NCBI GenBank assembly: GCA_963995505.1
Contig: OZ023181.1
Location: 23,370,366 to 23,434,365, forward strand
Direction: 5' to 3'
Source: Hypericum androsaemum
Lineage: Eukaryota; Streptophyta; Magnoliopsida; Malpighiales; Hypericaceae
Length of the DNA: 64,000 bases
This document shows, in pieces, positions 1 through 11,249 of this stretch. Each line of letters opens with the position of its first letter. The stretch's first letter is position 1. The notes under the pieces were generated by a model, which was not told the origin of the DNA, searched no databases, and saw nothing but the letters and a program-made list of their open reading frames with translations. Both the position numbers and the translations under genes were made by a program.

Positions 1-371
1 ATTGTGTGCTTACATTTTAGATGTGACTTGTTCCCCACCGGCTTGCTTTATCGTTTAGCTAGATCAGTCAAAAGAATCAAGTTAGAACAATCATAAATGA
101 GTGATCAAATCCAGCCTTTGTGCGGTTTCTTCTTCAATTTAGATTCTCTCTTGCTAAGACATTAAATGCATGATTCCGTGCCAAGTTTATCCAGTACATG
201 TTGGTGTTTTTATCTATGTCGTTTTCTTCCTTTCTGATAATTTACCGTTATCTAACATTCTTCTGTCGGTTTTTCCTCTTGCTCGTTTCTCCTATCGTTT
301 TCTTTTGTGCCTGTCAGTACCAAATTTTACTTAACGAACACTTGAATATGGTAATCGTGTTGTTTCTGTAG

Positions 372-2591
372 TATATGGGTGAGCTGGGATGTCATTTTGA
401 AGTCTATCGCAATGATGAGTTGACTGTGGAGGAGTTGAAAAGGTAATAATTGAGTGTCATGTGGTTCGTTATACAGGCTTCACGTCATATCAGAGTAATT
501 GGTCTTAAATGTGTTTAATCCTAATCATTGTTGATCCTTTTCCGGAACTTTAATAGGAAGGAACCAAGAGGAGTGCTCATTTCCCCAGGACCTGGTAAGC
601 GTTACGGTGGATTGTATTTGTCGGAACCCTGGAGGAAGAAGGGAAAAAAAATACTGTTATGACACAATTTGTCTTCCTTGCACAGGCACTCCCCAAGATT
701 CTGGGATTTCTTTGCAAACAGTTTTAGAGCTTGGACCTATTGTACCTTTATTTGGTGTGTGCATGGGGTTGCAATGCATTGGAGAGGCTTTTGGAGGTTA
801 GTTTTTATCACAATTAACTAGCTGAACTCCACCTCCTTTTCATCCTGGTGGCTTCTATATCTGTACAGACAAACACATTGTAGATATAGAAAAAATGATC
901 ATGCAACTTGATCTTTTTCTGTTGACGTTTTCTTCCAGTGCCTTCCTAGCTCATCTCCTTTGCTTTTTCTCAGGAAAGATTGTGCGTGCTCCTCATGGTG
1001 TTATGCATGGGAAAAGTTCTCTGGTGTATTACGATGAGAAAGGGGAAGATGGCCTATTTTCGGGATTAACAAAGTATGTATCTCATTCAAGACCAATTGC
1101 CTTTCTGCGTTGTTAGAGTCTGTATAGCAACTTCCCTAAATTTGATGTTCACCATCACATCTATTTGAGTCGACTCTTGTTGGAATTTTCTCCTCGATAC
1201 ATCTAGCGCATAGGCATCAGTTGTTTCATCTAACCAAGTTGGTGTTTGAAGATGTTAAGTCATCTTGGCACGAAAACTATTTAAAGTTAACTTATTGCCA
1301 ATCTCGGCTAAATTGTTAGGAGCAGTCTTGTGTCTGGTTTTGCTATGTTTTTATGTGCCTTGGTAAGAGAAACACCTCTCATTATTAGAAATCATTCAAC
1401 AATGAACTGAGGGATGGAGTTCAGTTCTGTAAGTTAGTGTATATAGATAACATTTGAATTTGCGCCAGAAAATCGTAAGAGATCAGTACTTGCTTGTTTT
1501 GTTTTCTGGACTTCCATATCAGGAACTTTAATGGTGTACCTCTTTTTAAGATTTGAATTTGTACATATCGAGAAGGAAACGTTTTGGTCGTTTTCTTGGA
1601 CATTACTGGAAGTAGTGCATTTAAGAACAGAAGACAACTTTAATGCAGCTTACCTAACCATGTTAGTTTCCACCCAAAAAAAACCTAACCATGTTAGTTT
1701 TGTTGTTAGTTTCGTGTCGTGCCGATGTGATTGAACTCTTCTCGTCTTCTTGTTAACAATAACCTCAACAAATTCTTAAATATGTGTGAATTGTGGGGTC
1801 ATCAAACTTCATCAGGCATTTGAAAATTATTACACAGAAAGGAGTACAGCCAGATATGGTGCAAACTTCTCATTGTGCTTATGAATTTTGATCTTTTTAT
1901 TCTCGTATGCTTAATTTTGGTGTTGTTGGATTATCAGAACGGGAAATGTCTAGTTCATGTTTGTTCCCGTCTGTTCCTTAAATTTGTACTTTGGCACCCT
2001 CACCTTGGATCAAAGCTAAAACCAGGATGCTTGAGTATTTTGTGTTGGAGAATCCCAAATTTGGAAGTTGCGAATGTGGTGGACGTGTTTATAAGTGTGG
2101 AAGATCCAACGTTAGTTCTCATTTACATTGGTACAATGCTGAGAACCAGTAGTCCACGCATGGCAACTGATGCCTTGTTATTGATCTTTTTCAGCCCCTT
2201 CACAGCTGGCAGATACCACAGCCTTGTGATTGAAAAGGACAGTTTCCCAAGTGGAGAACTTGAAATCACCGCCTGGACAGAGGACGGCCTGATAATGGCT
2301 GCTCGTCATAAAAAGTACAAGCACCTGCAGGTGAGACGTAATTAATGTCTGCTTTCTCGTGGACACGGTGATCATCACGTTACTCCCGCATCCTTTAGAT
2401 CACACGCATCATCGTCGTTAGCTCTTAACTTTGGAACCAAGATTCGGGTTTGCAATCTCAAACCGTGGTTGCCTTGAATGGTGCAGGGTGTCCAGTTCCA
2501 TCCCGAGAGCATCATCACAGTTGAAGGCAAGACTATCGTCGGGAACTTCGTCAAGCTGATCGAAAGAAAAGAAGCTGAATCCCAGCGTTAG
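372..2591 (+). CDS. ASB: Anthranilate synthase beta subunit (glutamine amidotransferase), 3' part
   Basis: Small subunit of anthranilate synthase. It hydrolyses glutamine and passes ammonia to the alpha subunit in the first committed step of tryptophan synthesis, in plastids. Exons read as 372-442, 557-594, 686-796, 974-1073, 2195-2330 and 2487-2591. All are bounded by GT/AG and join in frame, ending at TAG 2589-2591. Seen in the protein: [18 protein letters not shown], the class-I amidotransferase nucleophile elbow GVCMGLQ (Cys), AGRYHSL, and the C-terminal GVQFHPES with the catalytic His and Glu. The transit peptide and the start of the TrpG fold lie left of the window, and bases 1-371 look like intron. 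The fourth intron is long (1.1 kb). The frame is intact across all six exons, so I expect a working gene. Other TrpG-like amidotransferases are less likely given the anthranilate-synthase-type C-terminus. Confidence 0.93.
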
Positions 2592-3645
2592 CGAGTAGTT
2601 ATGGGATCCACCAAAGTTCATGTTTCAAAAGTATGGTAGATCCAGTACTTGTCTTTGTAGAAACTTGTTGTCTTGCTTAGGTTTCGACGAACTATGTCTG
2701 CTTTTTCGCCAATAGATTCGACTTATAATCCAAACAGCATTTCAAAGGCATGCCCGTCTTGCAGAGAAAGTCTCAACACCATTGCTATAAGAATGGTATG
2801 ATCATCACTGTGTTGATGAGCAAATATGGAAAGCTTTTTTATTAGTCTGATCATTGCCATGAAAGGAGCTGGATCCCAGTTTCCGATCAATGGCACGCAA
2901 TCCGAGATCCAGACAAAGCAGTTGTCCGAACCGATGCTTCGGAAGACCGTATCTCGTGCCCCTTTCCAACCATTTGATACACAACATACAAATGGTATTT
3001 ACATCTATCACACGCACTCTCTTCCTACTCTTACATTGAGAAGTATTCAATGTATCTACCCCAAAGCCATTTCGAACTGTGAATTTCATATACAACTTTT
3101 ATAAATCATAACCGACGATTCTGTAACCGTAACAAACATTTTCTAGGCACGGTAGGGTCTATTATAATCATATCTCTAGTTGCTTCAAGCTAGGTCCTCA
3201 ATCCATGTCTTCTGGCCTAATGAATGGCAATGGAATGGATATAGTCAAGATGTAAGAACGTGTACTGTAGCGATCCACACATGATTCCTGGGTTAAATTG
3301 CCATGTAAAGTGTGTGTTCATCATGGCAGATCATTCATTCTTGTGGTCCAAAATGTGCAGGCCCGTTTGCCCTTTTCTCTGTTTTCCAGGCCAAAACTTT
3401 AAATTGTGGTTGGCCCTTTATGCCCAAGTTGGCTGGCCTTCGAAAGGAATTCCAATCCTTGAATTTGAAAGTTGGCAAACATTTTACTTATGGGTTCAAT
3501 GGCTGGCAACCAACAAAACCAAGTTGTGTATAGGTAATAACAAAATCTCATGCAATAACAATCGTACGGGTCTCGAGTTTGACCCACTGAAAACACAACA
3601 GTGTTAAAATACTTGTTGGTATAACTTTCTCATTATTCTAAAGTG
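2592..3645. other. Intergenic / 3' flank of ASB
   Basis: The first about 200 bases are probably the 3' UTR of the anthranilate synthase gene. I see no convincing coding exon or repeat in the rest; short open frames here lack family resemblance or splice logic. Confidence 0.5.
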
Positions 3646-3650
3646 TTATT

Positions 3651-5154
3651 TGATGTACGCAAAATTGCGAACAATTAAACACACAAGCAAATAGTATAGT
3701 GGTAAGTAAGGTTCTTAGAACTGAGGGTTGAACACGAAATCAAGGCAAGTAATTATGTGAAGCGGGGAAATTAAAGTTTTATAAGGTTGTGAAAGGTCGC
3801 AAGTAAATAAAAGAGATCGGAAATGCAAATAAAAGACGAGTTGTAAATCAATGGAGACAAACGAGCACGATACCCTTATGGACTACCCATCTATGTCGAG
3901 ACTATGGTTTTTATGAAGTTTTAACTAGTACCCGGAGTATTTTAATGCATCTCCCTAACGCTTTCGCTCATTAGGATGATAAAACTAAGCTAGAGTAGAT
4001 CATGATTACTAACCAACGCTTCCGCTCATTAATTAGATCAAGGACTAAGCTAAACTCAGTTATGAAGTTAACTCCTAGCGTGTTATCTCTTAGTATCAAG
4101 ATTCCTCATTAATACCTTAAGACATGTCAATTGACTCTTCCGTTGATTCTAATGCCTTCCGGTCCATTATTATCAACTAAAATCATAATCTAAGTGATCA
4201 AGTTAGATTAGGCATTAAGATCATCAATTGACAACTACTACGAAAGATAATCAAACCATAGCTGACATAGACAAATAATCACATAATTAGGGCATCGCAC
4301 TCACAAGAGAACGACTCGTTAAGCATGTTAACAAAGCACAATAGATTAACGAAGAACATGATAGCAATTAACATAAAGGTAGAGATAGAGAAAGCTTAGT
4401 CGTGATGATCAAGCCTTACCAATCCTTTTCCCGTGCTAACTGAAATCGCGGCTTTATTAAGCTCCAAAGGCTGTCTCAATATTGCAGTAGTCACCTCCCT
4501 TTAAACCTAAGAGACTATGGCATATATATAGCCAAAAGTCTAACTAAAAATTAGAAAAACCTAGAGGAGGTTAAGCTAAATTGGAAGTATTGCTGGCCAA
4601 GTAATAATATAAAATAATATAACTTAAGTCCTAAGGCCGAAATAGGAGGCTAAAAGTCGAATATAACTGAAACAAATCGAGTCCCCGTCGTTGAGGACCT
4701 GGCGCCCGCCAATGGAGTTGGCGCTCGCCAACATAACTTTCTATAACGGACTTGGCGCCCGCCAAGTATTTGGCGCTCGCCGGGTCTCTGATCAGCTTCG
4801 TCGCATCTTCGTATTTTGCAGTTTTGACCCTCTTTCACTTCGAATTTGGATTCGACTATAAAAGAAGAAATATAGATCTCTCTTCAAGCTTTCCAACGGT
4901 ATCTCATTTGATACAATCGGACACTCAAGAAGAAAGTTATGACTCTTGCAATATGGTCTCTTGAAATCATCCCTCGAATGACCTTCATTGAGCTCCAATT
5001 TCCTACAAAATATGACAATGGGTAGAAATCCATTCCCGAACATAAATATACTAAAACGATCATAAGACTTGACATGACATGATGAATATAACTCAAAACA
5101 TGACTAAACACGCACGAATTATATGACAAAACATGAGCGTTTACACACTCATCA
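3651..5154. mobile_element. Solo LTR, about 1.5 kb
   Basis: The sequence starts TGATG and ends CATCA, so it has TG...CA termini with a 5-bp terminal inverted repeat. It is flanked by an exact 5-bp direct repeat, ttatt, at 3646-3650 and 5155-5159, as LTR retrotransposon integrase leaves. No gag or pol coding sequence is present, so it is best read as a solo LTR left by LTR-LTR recombination. A tatatata stretch near 4515-4522 may be the TATA box of the minus orientation, in which the LTR would begin TGATGAGTGTG. At 4698-4782 there are alternating tggcgcccgcca / tggcgctcgcca motifs that can form hairpins. I cannot assign the superfamily with certainty; its length and non-coding character fit Ty3/Gypsy. 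Confidence 0.8.
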
Positions 5155-5731
5155 TTATTCGACTCAAACGTGAATTAGTAGATTAAGTTGGTGTCCGTAC
5201 ACTAGTTCATTTTAATAAAAAAAAGTAAAAAATAAGATACAAAATCAAGTTATTTACTGCAAATTTGAAGAGTTTCTCTCCTTCCGGACACAATTTCAAA
5301 CACCCTTTACATTATTACTACAAGTCACGAGTTCCCATATGCACATTTCATGAAATATTTTGGTGGGAAAGAAAAAAGCAACGATTGCCTGTGATACTTT
5401 TCTTGCAGAAAATATTTGGGCAATTATTTTTCCAGCTGTTGGCACCAACAACCTTTCGTATCCATCATCCAACTGGGTAGGAACCTTTCTTTGCGGTTTG
5501 ATGCATCAAAGGGTTTCCGAAAATCTGGAGAATTAAATGCAGCTTTTTAGATTATTATGACAGCAACTTTACATATTGTTGAAGGCAGCATAAATGATAT
5601 ATATTAGCTGCGTACCTTGCACTTTATTGGATGCACTAAAGAAAATTTTCCCTGCTAATCTGAGTTCTTTCTAGATTCTCTCTTGTTAGAATTTTCATAT
5701 ATCTAATTTAAAAATGATGAATTTTTTATAT

Positions 5732-6098
5732 GGGAAAAGTGCACCTAAGTACCCTGTAGTTTAGCACTTTCCAAGATAAGGTCATGTAGTTTTTTCTGTC
5801 CAAAATCAGTCCCTGTGATTTATTTTCTCAGATATTTCCGAGTCCCGGGCAGCCCGGGTAGATGCCCGGCCAAATGTCTGTCCACGTGGGCTCCACGTCC
5901 GCCAAAACGACGCCGTTTATTATCTTAAGTGGAAATATAAACATCATCGTACAGACATGTGGCAGGCATCTACCCGATTGCCCGGGACTCGAAAATGTCC
6001 GAGAAAACAAACCACAGGGACTGATTTTGGACGGAAAAAACCACATGGCCTTATCTTGGAAAGCGCTAAACTGCAGAGTACTTAGCTGTACTTTTCCC
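5732..6098. mobile_element. Mutator-like foldback MITE, 367 bp
   Basis: The left end starts gggaaaagtgcacctaagta and the right end is its near inverse, finishing in gtacttttccc. The inverted arms are long (about 130 bp each) and include a shared block around cccgggca. An exact 9-bp target duplication, tttttatat, lies at 5723-5731 and 6099-6107. A 9-bp duplication with long inverted repeats is typical of Mutator-type insertions. There is no coding capacity. Its ends resemble those of the element at 60549-61179, which shares the phrase agtaccctgtagt. Confidence 0.88.
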
Positions 6099-6107
6099 TT
6101 TTTATAT

Positions 6108-8390
6108 TTATAAACAACATCACATCTTTTATACATGGTAATGTGGGATTCTCAATCCTGTTACATAGAAAAAATTAAAATTTATTTCCTTAATATTGTT
6201 TAGAAATTCAGATATCTTTGGAGATTTTGAGTTTGGCATATAATGCATGAGAAAGTCAGCGAACATGGTAGGCCCCGAACCGAAATGCTCCTTGTCCGAA
6301 TCTTGACTGTAACGGTTTTTTTTTTTTTTTGAACACTAACGGTTTGTTAATATACTCCATTTAAACCCATAACTTTTTTTATTTAGAAAAAGGCATAACT
6401 TTTATATGGTTGGTGGTTTTCTGTGTTTGATAAAAATAAAAGATCCTCAAAAGTTGGTCAAAAATTTCGAGGAAAATGAAGATCTTCCAGGCTGTACATT
6501 TTGGAGAGCGAGAAATGTTGCTTAAAAGAAGCATATAATGATGTAACCAGTGATATACATATGTTCTCGTTCTAATGTTTGACAACCTTATTTATATATA
6601 TCTATATCGAATAATTCAGATTTGATTTGTATCATGTCAAAATTCTCAAATACCGCATTTTAAACGCAACATTTTTTTAGAAATCAAATTTAATATTTTA
6701 ATTGAAGTAAAAAACAATCCTTTATCTGTTTATCTAGCACTTAGTGCTCATTTTATTTTATTTTAACATCCAAACGAGTTTAAGAAGAAGAGAATAAAAC
6801 AAAACATGAACGAGGCGCCAAGTGGTCCAGTTTACATTATGAGTATTAAAGTTGACTAACTTCTCTTTGAATTTGGAAACAGCTAAGCAAAGATTCACGG
6901 ATTCCTTTCTTTGTGATATGTATATGTGGAAACGATTAATTTAGATTGTAACGGCGTTATCTTACATGCATGTTGGTGTATTACAAAGTAAAGACACATA
7001 ATGGAGATACTTAATGTATAGTATTAGCAAATCGTTTTTTAATAGAGTTGGGCCTTCGACGGATGCCGGAAATATGCTAAGAGTAGTTTATATTACGACG
7101 ATGTTCAAAATTCATTTACTCGTTCTTAAATTTTTGTTGAATGTGGATTAGTCTGAGTATACAAGTCATATTCGTAAAGAATTCGGCATAAAATTTCCCA
7201 ACCATCTACTTCTAGTTGAATTTTTCCAGGAGAATTCTAGTAGTTTTCATCGTTGATTATGTAGCAGCCTAAACGATAAGACAATCTAATCCCAATAATA
7301 ATTTAAAGCTTAAACAAGCTTTCTGTGGTTTATTAGCACCGAATCAAATGGCAACAAATTATATGGAATCCACTTTCCAAGTGTCACTTATGCACCGAAA
7401 AGACTTAGATTAGGAAAAATTAAAGCATATTTGATGCCTATTAATTGCCAATCTTTAGCATATTACGTAACTTTCAAACGTCTCTTCTTATATTTTTCTC
7501 CCGTCTAATATTATGCAATGAAGATAATTAGCATATTACCTGGTGTCCCCTTCTTTTCAAAGGTCTATCATCATGAGATGATTACTTTATTGCCTCCGAG
7601 TAGAATCTTGTGAAATTTGTATTCATCCCACTCCCTTAATTTCAGAATTTGATTATGCATGATCCAATTCAAATTTGAAATGGTGATTCGAGTATGTTAT
7701 CTGAATACCGAATAGTTTAAACTAAAAAATTAAAAATCTACCAAAGTTTTCTTTTAAAATTAACATATTATAATGTTTCATATCTAACAAACACATCAAA
7801 TCAACGAGAAACTAATGGGAAATTTTATAGGAAGACACTTTCAATACCCAACGAAATTGGGGTGAGAATAGCACCAAAATGAGACACCTCTATCAACTGT
7901 AGGTCAAATTGCTAAGGTATTTGAATTCACTTAAAAATATTTCAAATTAAAGTCTTAAGAAAATGTGAAAATGTCATTGAGAAAATCACTCGTAAAATAT
8001 AAAATTAGACCTGAAAAGTTGGACTCTGAATACGAAATATTATTTTAAAAAATTGAGACGCGTCTAAGAAATAGGACAAGTTTGATACGGGGAACCAGGC
8101 TACTGACTCTAACGTTAGCCATTTGCACAAGCTCTGTCTCCACTTGGCATATCCAATGTAACCGACCTCGGATTCCAACTACCCCATTGACAAAATGTCA
8201 CCCTGTCTGTCCCCTTTTTTTTTAACTTACTTCCGGTGATAATTAATTTATTATAATTGCATGCCCGTGTTGTTGCTGAGAATTGGACTATGGAATATAA
8301 CAACATAAGCCAAGAATAATTATTAATAAGGCAAGCAGGCAAATGATGGGACGATGCCTTTCTGTTTCTTTTTTTATAAAATTCTTCACA
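6108..8390. other. AT-rich intergenic spacer
   Basis: I find no supported gene, RNA or bounded repeat here. The stretch is AT-rich with short homopolymer runs. Confidence 0.5.
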
Positions 8391-8397
8391 TCACATA

Positions 8398-8500
8398 CAT
8401 TGTAAGAAACACAACGGGAACCCACACCTAACACGCTCATGGGTTCTCATCGAACCGAACTCTTACCATTGAACCAACTCTCGAGACAGATATTAGAGAG
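8398..8500 (-). repeat. tRNA-related SINE-like fragment
   Basis: On the minus strand this reads ...ttggttcaatggtaagagt...ggttcgatgagaacc, which resembles the A and B boxes of a pol III promoter in a tRNA-derived SINE. No clear target duplication was found, so this is a fragment or a weak call. Confidence 0.4.
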
Positions 8501-8825
8501 TTCTCAAAAAAAAAGAAGGATTTTAATCATATTCTGGAAGTACAAATTTATTGGACCCATAAGGGCAAAAGAGTACATAGCAGCCACCACCCAATTCAAT
8601 ATGTAATAAAACAAGGACAGAAAAAAAACATCAAATGATAAAAATGGACAACCTGGAAAACTGAAGGTATATGAACTATACACAAATAGGCAATCCCACC
8701 ACCACCACCACCCCCCTCTTACCATATAAGATGAATTGTTGTTGTCTTTCTCCTCTATGCACAAAAAAGAACCTGTCGGCTGTCTCCGACGTGATCGATG
8801 CGCGACAAGATTGATACTTTCTTAC

Positions 8826-10805
8826 TCAGATGGAAATGGCATCCGAGTGACCTGGCTGCGTGCGGCGGTGATGCTTTGTGTGGTGGCGTCGGCCTCCGCC
8901 GAAAGTGACGGGATCGAACAATCTCAGCCTTTCGGCTTCCCGGGTATTAGTGACACATTCTGATGGCGGGACCCTGTACCGAATTCGGTCGTAGCAATAA
9001 GAGTATGTCATGTACTTGGACCTGAAACCTTCCATCTTAGCCCGTTGCGCAGGCGTGACACCTTTTGGCATTCCTTCCAGACTATGTGCTTCGTCGCATC
9101 TTGGTAACTGTTCGATCGGGTCAACTGCACAACCGTGTAGGACAAAGTCGGAGAATTCCGTTACATACGGAGCGTACTTGTAGTTCACTCTATACTTGCC
9201 TCCATTGGTCGCCCAATTGGACCCGTCCCAGATTGTCGCATACAAAGACATCGGCTTTGAGGGAAAATCTCCTCCCATGGTTGGAGTTTTTCTGACTTGT
9301 CTTATTGGAACATCATCGACATAAAATCTACAGAGGGAATAGAGATAAAAACATATTAGTAGAACTACGACATCAGTAACTGGACTTGGTCTTCACTTCT
9401 CCTAATCGGGTCATCAAATAATATCAAGTTAAAACTCTTTCCAAAGAAAGGAGAAGTGAACTCTGACCAAAATGGAAGGGTAATACAAAAGCTCAATGAT
9501 CGCGATGATATTCCAACATATTCGCCAATTAAGGTAAAGATCTTGCAGTAGCTCATTTCTTTTCTACCTTCCCTAGGAAACCAACCAAAACGATTACCAA
9601 CTATAAGCTATCTTAAAACAAGAAACTGGTTCCAACGTTCTCGGGCCCTGTAGGTAGATAAACAGAGAACTTTCTGCATTATACTCCCCAAATGGAGAAA
9701 CTATCCACCAACCCCACAAAGATGCATCAACATCAAACACCTTTAACTAGTAAATTTCATCACTGCTAGAACATGAGGTCATCAGTAACAGAACAATGGC
9801 TAACCACGGGCCGAAACGAAGTCGCTTTTCGCCATCTCCATAATAAAAACGCGTAATAATTCGGCGATAAGACATAACAAACTGAGATGCGCTTAGGGTG
9901 TTGTTCTTAGCTTACATGATCTGAGAATCGGTCCAGAGAACGCTGTACTGATGGAAATCGTCGGACGGATCAAACCACAAGGTATACCTCTCTTCCCTGC
10001 CAACACCGGTGCTACCATTTCCATATATGTTAGTTTGTATCCTCCAATCCTTGCCTCTAATGTTCCCCAAGAACTCGAAATCGATCTCGTCGTGGTTCTT
10101 CTCAAATATGTCTCCATTCGACATCTGTAAGCCAACAAAAAGCAGTCACTAATCATGTGAAGTCACTTGCTTAGAAATTTTTGCCACCCTAAGGTTCACA
10201 CATCAGAACTCCACATCATCTTGGTGTCTAAATTGCATCACAAGTTCATAAACTATATATTTTCCTTTCTGTTCTGAAGGCCCAACCCCAAATTAGGTGG
10301 CCTCAACTCAACAATAACCATTAGATGGAATTAAGCAAACCAAAATAAAAGGGAGGGAAAAAAATAGCATCAACCCAAATAAATAAATATAAATAATCCA
10401 TGGGAGGAGGAATAACTCACATAGAAAGCAACCACAACACCAGCAGTATAATCAGCAGGCAACTTAATGGAAGCACTGAAGTAGCCATGTAGGTACAAGT
10501 CTTGGGAAACAAATCCAGACCCTGTAATAATAAAAAAATTAAAAACAAAACCTCCATAAAAAAGTTTGGTTCTTTACACTAAAAATCGAAACTTTAAATT
10601 CCCCAAGAACTTAATTCACAGTGTATGGACCTGTCCTCTCATCAAGTGTCAAATGGACAGCCTTCCCATCTCTATGAACAGCCAAGTTGTTGTCTCCAAA
10701 TAAATGGGTGTACCCTTCATCAAAGGACATAATTTGGGACCCAGATGCAATAACAGCCATTAGGGACAAAACCAAGAGAGACCAACTAGTGTAATACCAC
10801 CCCAT
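8826..10805 (-). CDS. XTH28: Xyloglucan endotransglucosylase/hydrolase, XTH27/28 type
   Basis: GH16 enzyme of the cell wall that cuts and rejoins xyloglucan chains. Exons on the minus strand: 10805-10631, 10521-10421, 10124-9916 and 9327-8826, giving 987 nt and a 328-residue protein. All introns are GT-AG and all frames join. Residues 1 to about 22 look like a signal peptide. The catalytic motif [11 protein letters not shown] is at about residues 103-113, with the nucleophile Glu and acid/base Glu both present. A likely N-glycosylation site (NGS) follows shortly after. The XET_C region with conserved Cys residues ([14 protein letters not shown]) is present. The C-terminal tail is His/Arg-rich, as in group IIIB members. 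The leader and promoter side (10838-11020) is rich in GT, T and GA microsatellites. The 27/28 assignment rests on remembered family features; paralogue identity is less sure than family. Confidence 0.94.
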
Positions 10806-10837
10806 TTCTTCCTCCTTTATTTCTTTTTTTTTAATCT

Positions 10838-11020
10838 CTGTGTGTGTGTTTATCAGTTTATGGGTGTGTGTGTGTGTTTTTTTTTTTTTGGATGGTGTGG
10901 GTGTAAAGAATGGTGGTATAGAAGAAAGAAACAGAGAGGAGAGGAGAGGCTACAATGGCAGGGAAAGAATAGGTAAAGGTGATTTTATTGGAGAGGGAGA
11001 GGGAGAGGGAGATGAGCTGT
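10838..11020. repeat. GT / T / GA microsatellites upstream of the XTH gene
   Basis: Runs of (tg)n at about 10839-10851 and 10864-10878, poly-T at 10879-10890, and purine-rich gagag blocks at about 10932-11013. They lie just upstream of the XTH start on its leader/promoter side, where length variation could affect expression. Confidence 0.7.
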
Positions 11021-11169
11021 CCTTCTTGTGGGAGGTGATTTTCTGTTTTCTGCACGCGGTTAAATTATGTGGGAGATATTAATTCTCTGCGACTTGCCTG
11101 CTTCAATTAATTAATTACCCAAATACCCCGCTACCAAAAAAAAATTAACCAAATACCGTCTTATGTTTT

Positions 11170-11245
11170 TTTATTAGTAAAAAAGTCTATTTTAGTACAT
11201 TGTAGTTTTGTAAACTTTTATACTACTATTTTAACACCCCAAATA
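11170..11245. repeat. Single TIR-like fragment
   Basis: The phrase aaaaagtctattttagtaca followed by ttgtagttttg resembles one terminal arm of the 60549-61179 foldback element. No matching second arm was found nearby, so it may be a truncated copy. Confidence 0.35.
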
Positions 11246-11249
11246 TAAT

